Shown in pieces: positions 25,801 to 36,500 of a stretch of DNA of 64,000 nt. Source of the stretch: Ascidia mentula (taxonomy: Eukaryota > Chordata > Ascidiacea > Phlebobranchia > Ascidiidae); NCBI GenBank assembly GCA_947561715.1, contig OX387201.1, positions 17,436,001 through 17,500,000 of the forward strand, given 5' to 3'. Within the stretch, counting starts at the first letter, position 1. Each line of letters begins with the position of its first letter. Under the pieces are notes generated by a model. The model was not told where the DNA came from. It searched no databases and saw only the letters and a list, made by a program, of their open reading frames with translations. Position numbers and translations under genes: made by a program.

Positions 25801-27357
25801 AAGTGTGCTTTTCAAATGCTGTGCAAAGGGATAAAAATGTGTGAAGAAAAAAATGCTTTTATAATTCTAGAACATTATGTGGGGTGTATGAAATTATATT
25901 TGAAGTAGGTGCTTGTTTCGAGAGGTCCTGTGATAAGCACCAGCTCAAACAATGTCTGACTATGGTCTCACCTGTTCCTTTTTGGATAAATTTGGATGAA
26001 TAAACTTTCTGTATAAGTATGTTGAACCTTTTGTGTACGGAGACGCGAGCCAGAAAACAAAAATCATCTTGGCTTCATAATAAAAGGGCAGCCTGGCAAA
26101 AATTAATAAATTTAACACTTCTAAAATACTGTCAAGAAAGCTTTAGTGGAAATATTTTTAGTATAGTCTAAACTTATAGTCATAACCTACAATACAAGAG
26201 CATTATGTATAAAGCATCTATCAGTACAATATTATAACCTACGTATTTACTGCATCGCTATGACACACGCAACAGCTGTTTCCTTAGTGGTTTGTTTGCA
26301 GAATGAACACCTCAACATATCGGTGAAAGTATGAGGTCACTTTTGCTTACATTATATACAACAAGCAGTCTTGTGGGTTGGATTTATGTAGCATATGCAA
26401 TAAGCCGTCTGATCCTACCCAAAGCTGCTTACACACATGTAATATAACGCACTCAATCATTGTTGGATTAAATACTTCTATTAAGTGCTTCCTATCTTGG
26501 GGATTATGATAATTCTTCTACAGAAACAATAAAGATTTTATTTTTTGAACCAATAGTTCATAATCTTAATATTCTTAACATTGGAATATTTTAACAATGT
26601 CTAATAAATTCAGTCTGGGCCATAAAATGGAGGAAAGGAGTAACATTTTTTAAAATGTTTTCTATTTTGTAAAACTCAAAGCCACAGAATAAACAATGCT
26701 AAACAAAAAAAGTACAACAATACACACATATATATTAAATTTGTAATTTACCATGAGACAAAAATGTCTGTGAAGGTTTCAGCTGATGAGAAAAGTGCAA
26801 ATACAACCCAGTACATAATCCATCGCACCTAAAAAACATAATGTATCCATAAGCTGTTGTAACATATTGCACAACAGTAGAGTCTATCATCATCCATGGC
26901 AACAAACTATTACATGTACAATGTTATGATGCTTACGTATTGTCTGACGTCTGCACTTTTGACGGTTTTGTATGATGAATAAGCTGGATACAACAACCCA
27001 CAGCCCACACTGGAAACAACAATAGCATTATGTCAATAATCTACCGTAACACCCCACATATATACTTACATAAGATTTTAATACCTATTTTTAAATTAAA
27101 TGTGTTTTATGTTAACTGTAAACTCATATTCAACATATTTGTAAGCAACATATACTTTGTTGCAAAAAATTTGGGAGTTAACTAATTTGAAAATAAATAT
27201 TTGCTTTGAGTTTCCTTTTCAAGCATATATATACTTTGTTTGGGAACTTACAACAAACATAATGGCATATAGAAAATGGTATTTACTACAACAAAGAGTT
27301 ATAGTTTATAGTAAGGTATTCTTACATGGCAAGTCTTGAGACAATAGCTCCTCCCAT
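22854..27357 (-). CDS. receptor expression-enhancing protein, REEP1-4 type
   Basis: Nine exons on the minus strand: 27326-27357, 26937-27009, 26752-26828, 25972-26092, 25372-25585, 24772-24942, 24323-24436, 23862-23947, 22854-22964; 999 nt, 332 aa. The N-terminal TB2/DP1/HVA22 domain (1 to about 100) contains [34 protein letters not shown] and [18 protein letters not shown], giving two hydrophobic hairpins. An amphipathic, Ala-rich helix follows ([20 protein letters not shown]) with LRSYSTMDL, both hallmarks of REEP1-4 rather than REEP5/6. These proteins shape tubular ER and link it to microtubules. The tail is divergent, with a basic cluster ([13 protein letters not shown]). It appears to be the single tunicate representative of the REEP1-4 clade. 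The start is the ATG of the 32-nt first exon. Confidence 0.94.
24663..24717. repeat. solitary terminal repeat of the 30.9-kb TIR element family
   Basis: A 55-bp stretch in a REEP intron matches, in reverse, one terminal repeat of the complete copy at 30855-31140 (agctgcactaatgatac, then ggtcgaaacagtagccatct). No partner repeat is found nearby. Confidence 0.65.
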
Positions 27358-28931
27358 TGCTGCAAAGCAAAACATTAGTTAAAAATATGGTAGACATTAA
27401 AAGAAATAAGATTTTATACCCATATCTTTTTTAAAGACAAATACATATATATATAGCCATCGAAATAATTTTTATTTTGACCATTTGCTGCCACTGTTTT
27501 ATTGTTTACTTTGCAATCAAACATCAATACTTGCATTTAAAAATCCTACTTGCAAGAACAACACACAGCAATTATATGATAAGCTGATAATTTAAATTGT
27601 TAAAAAAGTAACCAAAAAAACAACAACATGTCTGTTGTCTGATAAAGGCATGGTAAACCTATTTAAAAACAACAAACGTATCTCGGGAATAGTTGTGTTA
27701 AAATTCCTAAAGTTAAACTAAAGTTTGTAAGAAATGAGAAACGTACAATACGAAACAGCTGATTTTGATCTGACTCACCTGTGACTTTTACAGCTAACAG
27801 CTCAGCTGCTACACACAACTTGTCACAATCTCATTGAACATTAAATTAACGCACATCACAGATTTTGCCACATTTTCAATAATTTCTTGTAACAGTGAGT
27901 AGTTTGATTCTACAGAGAAAATAAAATAATAAAAGATGCAGATTTAAAACTAAGTCAAAGGAAATTTCGACATTAAATCCGGTTTACGCCATAGTGAAGT
28001 TAATGTACATTTCAACAGTTTTTACACAAACACACTTCTGTATGAGCAATTGCGCAACTACACAGCAATACAAGGACGTGTCCTGCTCCCATACATTGAC
28101 ACATGACCGATTTATGATCATTGACCACAGACCAGTGGCTCCTTTTATGAACGGAAACAATGGAAAACACTCTTCTCTTCTTCATTGTCTTGTCACTTCT
28201 CAATTCTCATCTCGCCTTGGGGCCTACTACTTGAACCGTGAAACGCAGTCAAGCGTTTATAATCATCACAACCATGAAAAACACGAAGTTATGAAGTGGA
28301 ATGGGCTGAAAACTAAAATTAAAACAGAAAGGCAGCAATTAACTACAAAATTTCCAAGTTAAATCTGATGTCTCTGTGACTTCGCAGTCTGAACATTGCG
28401 TGATAAAATATTGTTTAGTTCTTTGGTCCCCAAATAACTATTGTGTTTTCGCTTGATCTAAGTAGGTTACGGATAATATATAGAACCACTTCCGTTGTTC
28501 TTTGTCAGTCAGTTTACGTGCCATTATTGTTTACATACGTAATAAGTGCTGGAATTAAACGAATTGACGCATTTTATCAATGGAGATGTACAAAAAAACA
28601 CAACAAAATTTAAACTGGGTTTCCATAGCAACATAACAAGACAGTACAGTACAATGTTCTGTACAGTGTACAGTGTTGCCAGTTGGGCGTTAACAACTTG
28701 TTTAAAATTTATGCCATTAGCGCATAAGGCGATTTTTGCAGCTCGTTTTTACTCAATGAATGGAGTTTATGCATTTTTGGCATCAAAAGCTTGTAGTTGT
28801 AGGGAATTCGGCTTTTCATGATTCGAAACCTTTTAATTATGTTTGAACTTGGTCTTTTGAAACCGTCTTCTACTCTTTTACACTTACATCGTTTCTGACT
28901 GCGCTTAGCGCTACTTCTCTTTAGTGTAGCA
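27358..28931. other. REEP upstream region, no gene seen
   Basis: Presumed REEP 5' flank. Open frames here are short and unstructured. Around 28650-28680 there is a locally repetitive GTACAGTAC/TGTACAGTGTACAG cluster with no assignable function. Confidence 0.4.
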
Positions 28932-28932
28932 T

Positions 28933-29244
28933 TTATTCAGCAATTATTTTTTGCTTTCTCGTCTTTGATGTCACCCTGAATTGCGACTCACCACACTTGA
29001 ACAGATCACATCTTTTGGTCTCACAGATCAGTCCAGATCTCGAACTTCGGTCCAAGAACAGACCATCGGAGACAGGATCTGCAGCCAGCACGGTGTCAGA
29101 CTGAAACTTTCTTGACTTGATGATGGGTCGCGGTGGTGAAATTCCGTCAAAACCTTCCCAGAAACCATCCCCGTCCTTCATTTCTTGATGTCGGGTTTTT
29201 GGCGACAGATGATCAAAATTATCCATTCCGAACCGTTCAAGCAT
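28933..29244 (-). CDS. possible small intronless gene, 103 aa, unknown function
   Basis: The open frame begins MLERFGMDNFDHLSPKTRH and includes DGDGFWEGFDGISPPRPII and SRSGLICETKRCDLFKCGE. An in-frame TAA sits 12 nt upstream of the ATG with no AG between, so this is a true 5' end rather than a spliced exon. The stop codon overlaps a minus-strand AATAAA (28932-28937). The sequence is hydrophilic, with no signal peptide, membrane segment or known domain, and no family is recognised. Amino-acid usage looks protein-like, but a chance frame cannot be excluded. Confidence 0.4.
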   Translation of the reverse strand: MLERFGMDNFDHLSPKTRHQEMKDGDGFWEGFDGISPPRPIIKSRKFQSDTVLAADPVSDGLFLDRSSRSGLICETKRCDLFKCGESQFRVTSKTRKQKIIAE

Positions 29245-30441
29245 TTGACAAATTTATTTGGATGCAAATTCTGCCTGTACTAATTCGCCAACCTCACTTC
29301 GTAGGCAGAATATCATACGATTTTCAATGAACACAAAACTCCTGATAGATCAAAAAATGACTGGGCATTACTCTTTCTATACGAAATAAATTGCAAGTGG
29401 ACATCCGTAAGTTGGCTTCTGGTGAAGTTTCCCAACTGTAATCTTGCCGCTATCTTTGTCCGACCAAATGGTGATAGAAGGGTTACCATGGACTTGTGTC
29501 AAGTTTTCATTTTTTCAGGTTCGATTTTAAGCTAGTCTGGAATCCCAATTGTTTTTTTTTCTACTTTGTTTGAACGATGTTGCCAATTGCCCACCTATCG
29601 TTTCAGATAACGGATTACGCCGACACAAAGAGCATTGATTCATAACCCTTTCCTTTCAAATTACCTAACAGTTTCCCGTTCCCCCAGTAACAACCAGCCC
29701 TATTGATTCAACACCCACATACTCTTGATATAGAGGTTTCCAGTAACGTTTATTGAACTTAAAACAAAGCACCACAACACATAGCACAGTTCCATGCACC
29801 TGATACGTCCGCGTAATTTGCAAAACAATATAACAGGACAAAGTGTGGTTATATATATATAAACATTCGACCAGTACTCGTATTATTATCGTATCAACCT
29901 TGACATGCACAACCGCATACCACAGAAGAGGTATCCCTTTGACTTAATCAAGTCAGAAATTGCCGCGCTTTGGACGCAAAAGGCAAACTTTGAAGAAGCG
30001 TGAGAAACAACGTTAAAAAGGCACAGTACACTGTAAATCAACCAGATTGTGGACGTTAAACCGACACTCAGTAAAATGAACAAAAGGTATGGTAGGCATC
30101 GGTTGCTTCTGTAGCTGAGTAACAACGGGCGACAAATTTCCTTCAAGAATTTGGTACACGGTGTATATGTAATAAATATTATCTATGTGTCTGTGTGTTT
30201 GCGCCGCGAGAAATACAACAAAGCACTTTGGCAAGAATTACGTGACCTTGCAAACGGAAACAGTGAGCACCTTGAACACGCATTTATACACACGTCGTAA
30301 AAGACCTTTCGAAACAATTCAACCAGAAAATTAAACAAACGCTTTTTAGTAACAACTGTAGGACATTCGAAAAGCAGCAGGATTTTAGAAGCACCGCAAT
30401 AGTGCTGAAATAGAGCGACGCATACCTCTGGAAAACCCACA
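29245..30441. other. spacer downstream of FAM13, no gene seen
   Basis: AT-rich sequence between the small open frame and the FAM13 3' end. Overlapping short frames on both strands show no domain, and no repeat or RNA gene was recognised. Confidence 0.4.
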
Positions 30442-30447
30442 TTTATT
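30442..30447 (-). promoter_or_regulatory. polyadenylation signal of FAM13
   Basis: AATAAA on the minus strand about 115 nt after the FAM13 stop, the first canonical signal downstream. Confidence 0.6.
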
Positions 30448-30561
30448 AATACCGCATTCTGGTTGGAAACTCGGACCGCTAAAATGCCAGTTAAAACACC
30501 TTTGCCATACGTCACAGACGTTTTTTCACAGTAAGAACCTTTCAGACACGTGGTTTCAGGG

Positions 30562-33500
30562 TCACCTCGTTCTGGCTTTCTGTTTCTCGATGAGAGCTTC
30601 GAGCAAGCGAATTTTCGCTTTCAGGTCCCGGTATTCCCCGTATTCGGTCGCCATGACGACGCGGTCTGCGGGCAGTACATGACGTTCGTTCTGCTTCTCG
30701 AACTGCAAATGGACAAAATGTTACCGGTCGTTCACCTTTTTCTTTTTCACCGAGTTAATTTCATGAACATAATGTCAATTCACAATTAGGGTTAATTGAG
30801 ATACATATCGTTGATTTATTGTCAAACAGCGTCTTTAAAACATGTTGAAAATGAGAGCTGCAGGGTATATACACGCACTGTTTCGACCTGTAAGGTCTCA
30901 TCAGTGCAGCTGTTGATGTGGCACTGTGCTAGCTGGTAGACTAGCAGGCACACAGATTTTCACTTTGTGGTACCTTTCGGTCAATCGTCGATATGTTGAT
31001 TACCAAGCTAGGTACCAATCAACATAGACGAACCACATGAAGCGCACGACGGCCAAACAACTGTAGCCCTGTGCCACAGTCACCAGCTGCACTGATAAGG
31101 CCTTACAGGTTGAAATTGTGTGTACACCTGTCTGCAACTCTTATTGATTATTATGGTTCTTTTGCGCATATAATGTTGAAATTATTCTTGATATAGAAAG
31201 AACGTTCCCACTTTTCCACATTCTTTTCTGAAAAAGAAAGGAAATTTACCTCATTCTCGAAGTCGCGTAACCTTCTGCGAAGTCTTTTCCTTTTTCCTTT
31301 GGCTTCTTTTTGTTGTTTGAGTAACTCTGTTAAGTTGAGATCACCAGCTACATGGCTGAAAATAAGTTTAAAGAGCGTTAATTCAAATGGAATCAGCACA
31401 GTTAAAATAGTGCAACTAAACCAAAGACATACAGAAGCAAATCATCCATTATAGTTCACTAAAAAGAAGTCTTGTGTCAAAAAGAAATTTACAAAAACAG
31501 TCCTTGGCCCTTAATAAGGTCACCTGCAACGTATAACATTTTATTTACCTTGGTCCATCATTATTCTTTTCAAAGTTGTAGTGCACTTTTTCGCCGCCAA
31601 CAGGCGCCAGAGTGACTACCTGCGTCACTGCGAATTCCTCGGCCATATCGTTCGGATTTGTTGCAAGCTCATAATCGTTCACGGGCTCAATATCGTCGTA
31701 TCGCCGATTTCCGACGGCATGGAACGGTGGTGACATGGCATCCATCATAAGGCGTTTCACCATCCTGTAAATAAACCGATTTGTTTGTTGATAAATATGC
31801 ACCGACATGTCAACAAGCTTCGTAACGGAGTAACTGCGCACACACTTGTTTTTGAAACAGTTTGAGGCTTCAATTTTTACAATCGGTCAGATTAGCACTG
31901 TTATTATTCTGATGCACGTTTGTTTGATAAAAAAAGCACTATCAAAGCAAGGATGAAGTTACAAACTAAACCTATACAAAGCCTTGCTTTTTTCATGCAT
32001 CAGCTGTCACCGTCAATTAAACGTTACGCCTTTTGACGTCATAACCGGTTATCTGTCAAAGGTTCTTTGTCAGCAATAAAAAAACAGTAGCCCTTTTTCG
32101 CTCTATTGTTCGCGTTGTAAATCGCCAAAAAATTTCAAACAATTTTACTTGTGATTCTGAATGTCGTTTCAATGACACAATAATCACGCATTATTACGTA
32201 ATAATCAACTTGATGGCTTCATAGTTAACAAATATAACCGACCAATTTTTGTATTGTGACCTCTTCAATGTCGATTATAGTTGTTTACTATTATGCCATC
32301 TGCATGATTATGTCGTAATAATTCTACCGACGCCCGTATAGTTATAGTAAACAACTATAACCGACATTCCCGGGGTCACAATCCGCCAATTGTTTTGGGA
32401 AGTGCGGATTTGGAAAACGTGCACTGAACAACGAACACTCCCTCGTTTGGTAACTCGGGAAGCCTGGCGTATATATCACCACAAACCGACTCGCAACATT
32501 CCCACTACCTTACACACGTCATTATACCGACCCAACAAACCGCAAAACAGCACACACTGCATATGGGACTTGTTCATTGAGTAGAGTCGCAATCGCCATA
32601 GTCGCCGCGTGATTTACTGCTTCTGTGACGTCATACTGGCACGGGCTGGCAATCACGTAGCGACTTAACGAGATATTAAATATTTTGCTACCAACGCAAG
32701 TTCATTTTGTGTCGGAGATCTCATAACACCAAGGCCAAACACGTTTCGCAATTTTGTTTGTCGCGCTGAGTTTAAGGAAAGCAAACAAATTCCTTTCCCA
32801 ATAACAAATTATCCAAACAAGTACAATAATACACAGTTACACGATTGTATCAAAACGACTACAATCAGTGCAGATTTCTTTGATTACGAAGGTAAGAAAG
32901 CTTAAGGGCAGTTTCGTTTGTATAAGAAATGAGGTACGTTTTGCTATATTCATTCTGACAGTTCAGAACGCAAGCGTTGGCGCAAACCGTCACATAAACG
33001 GTGGCTTCCTGCTATGGCTTGCGCAATTGTGTGGCGCTATGGAATGGGACACTTGACGCGAGGTTTTGCAGTAGTACTTGTGCCGTAGTTTCATTGCTAC
33101 TACTTTCAAAGAAAGACTTGAATATATTTGTCACCAAAAGGTGGGCTTACGTTATCAAGAAAACATACAAATAAAAACTATTTTCCAAGCAGTAGCCTTA
33201 TATTCCTCTTTGCAAGTAAACCGCTTGCCATTACAACAACGTAACCACTAAAAAAACGACGTTTCGTCCTTAGACTGACGAAAAATGACACTTGTTTCGT
33301 AACAATGCCAAGTGTTTGGTAACAATGCTCCCTGTTTGGAAACTATAGTTTGGTTTAAGCACGATGTGGTTTTAGGTCAACTTTAAAGAAAATTCTCGTG
33401 GATTTTAACAAAAAAAAACAGTGGCGTTTGTTTAGCTTTCAAAACAGACCAAAATATTTCACAAAAGGGTGCACACTACGAACCGATGACGCAATCGTCC

Positions 33501-36500
33501 CTAACAAAATGTTGCAACGACGCAGCCGACATTTTAACGCTTCTTGTGAGATTTTAGTTGCTGACCCTGTTTTTTAGAGACAAATTCGCTTAGGTAATGC
33601 AACATATCATCTTTAACCATTCATCAGCTGAAAGATCACGCGGAAATAAAATTTATCCATGATTCCAAGTTAGCTTGTGACGACCCAACAACATTAAAAC
33701 TATTCACAAATGCGTCGCGACGAACTTTTCGGAAACTCTGCCTTCATATAATTCATACTCTGCTTGGGGAAAGTACCTGTATCTGTCGTACACACTCCTC
33801 ATAACCTCCTTCTCTTTTTTCGATGAAGGTCTTCCGTGTCGATCCTCGTAGCGAAGGAGCTCCTTCTGCATAGCAACCTTCTCCGCCCCGATCTGGTCCC
33901 GCGTCATCAGAGTCAGGTCTTCGGGACGGGCTAAATTTAGGCGCGGGTTAAATGTGACGTCATAATTGCATCTTACCAAGCTATTTTAGTATCAGGAATT
34001 TTTTGGGATGCATATCTGTGCAGACAATTGGGATCTCGTAAGTCGTTTGTAATTAATTTACAACAAAACCAATTACGGCTAAAAAATATGTAGAAAAAGG
34101 TATTTAGTATATGTTTTAGTTTAGTGCCTGTGCGCAATTTGTTTTGTACAAACCAGTAAATAAGGTTATATCAGATTTACAATGTTACAAAAATGTATGC
34201 CTGAAGAAGCAACGAATTTTAGATGGACAACAATAACACTCACCACATTCTTTCCGGCTTGAATCGAGCGAAATCATAATTTCACTCAACGTTTGTATAA
34301 TCTCTTCCAGTTTTGTGTCGTCTGTTGTCAGGTGGTGGTTTGTAATTTTTGGTCTGAAACAATAAATATTTGACTGCAAGAAGTTTTATAACAAATGCTG
34401 ATTTCCCAAAGGTCTCTGTTAAACTCTACCATTGGTTCAAAACAATGTTATATTGCACAAAAAAACAGAATGAAGAAATTAATTTTCACTAGTACAGATT
34501 ATGCATGGGCGTATCCAGGGGGGGTACGGACCTGTTTGATCTGTTTACATAGCTAAACAAACGCCACTGTATTTCTTTATGAAAATCCGCGTGAAAACAA
34601 GTATTTTTTAAACGTTGACCCAAAACCGCATCGTGCAAAAACCAAACTAGTGTTTCCAAACAGGGAGCATTGTTACGAAACACTTGGCATTGTTACAAAA
34701 TAGGTTACATTGTTACGAAACAAGTGTCATTTTCGTTATAGCCAGAAAAAAAGTCGATTTTTAGTGGTTACGTTGTTGTAATGGCAAGCGGTTTACTTGC
34801 GTGTGAAGTCAATTAGTTTAGTTGTTAAACACGTTGACAATATTACACATGTTGAAAACAACTGTTAGCGCTCGCATAGGTGCAAAGGGGAATATAAGGC
34901 CACTGCTTGGAAAATAGTTTTTATTTGTATGTTTTCTTGATAACGTAAGCCCACATTTGATCCCTTTTGGTGACAAATAAATTCAAGTCTTTCTTTGAAA
35001 GTAGTAGCAATGAAACTACGGCGCAATCACTACCGTATAACCTCGCATTAAGTGTCCCATAGCGTTACACAATTGTTCAAGCTAAAGCAGGAAGCCACCG
35101 TTTATGTGACGATTTGCGCCAACACGCGTTCGTATTTTGCGATTCTTGACCACAATTGCCATTCTTCGGTAATTCCCAAAACTATTTGGACCCTCCTTTA
35201 AAAAATCCTGGATACGCCTATGAGATTATGTCACTGTTTATTTTATAAAAGCCATTTCAAGCACTTCTGCTGTAAAAGAACTGCATATATAGTGATAAAA
35301 GTTCGTGTAACTTGTCCAAACAGTAACAATACTTGGTACAACATGATGATTACCTGGCCAAGGAGTTGCCATGGTGATGGTGTTTGTGGTGGTGGTGTTG
35401 ATGGTGATGCTTCTGGTGGATTTGGTGATGTTGGAGAAATCCATCGCGTTGTGGTGGGGAGGAAGGAGCAATGTCCGTGTCATGATGTTGAAAGTGACCT
35501 TGAAATTATAGACATAAAGGTCATTATACTTTGTTGTGAATATGTTTCGCGTAAATGATTTTTTTCTAATTGAGTTTTACAGATCCTATACCTTAGTGGC
35601 TGCACAATACAAAGTCAACATAAATAACTTTTACTTTGCATTACAAATATAACAAACTGTACTGGAAAGTGACAATATTGCCACCCAAATAGTTTCTTGC
35701 ATATACTTACCCCTGATATGGTTGTTGTTATATGTCTCATTGGGGACGAGAATAGTCGGATAACTTTCCTCATCTGTGGACCATGCGTCTCTCCATCTAA
35801 AAAGTAAGCATTCCAACGCATGAATTCTCTAGCTTAAATTGGTCTGAGAAAGGCCATGTCTACATCCATGTTTATTTCTATTCGTTTTTGAGTCACAGAC
35901 AAGTGAAAATTATGAAAATTTCCTTTGAAGGGTCTAACAATTTACAGTGGATTATAATAGTTTTGTTAAGATTTTAAGCAACTACTTCTGAAAATTTTAA
36001 TCAATGTGTCCGTCTTGCATGTGTTCAAACTTGGATTTTTACATACCTTGATGGGCTCGCTTCAGGAGATATATTCTCGCTTTGCAAATTTTCTTGCAAC
36101 ACATTGATCTTTGCTTGAGGTACGTTGATTGGTTCAGACATGTTTATTTGTTTGCTAGCTCGCAGCTGAAAGCAAAATGTATTCTATTAACATCCGTGCA
36201 TGGCATAAAACAATATTATTTTTTTTGCAACTAAGATAATCCAAACGGTAAATTGTCGATAAAAACAACACACTTTCTGTTACACACACCACATACAATA
36301 AAATTAATAAAACGACAATAACTGAACAATGTCCATGACACCCAAACACAAATTATTTTATTGACAGTTTATACTTTAGAATTAGATCAACATAGAGATA
36401 CTAGTGCTGACTAAACTTCTCACTTTTTATGCACAATTAACAAAACAACAAACAGCATATTCCATTCATTAACAATCTTCAAACCCCTTTCTAAACACAC

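Noticed and set aside
28645..28685. GTACAGTAC/TGTTCT cluster resembling a steroid-receptor element
   Set aside because: Half-site spacing is wrong for a glucocorticoid-type element, and there is no nearby gene start to support it.
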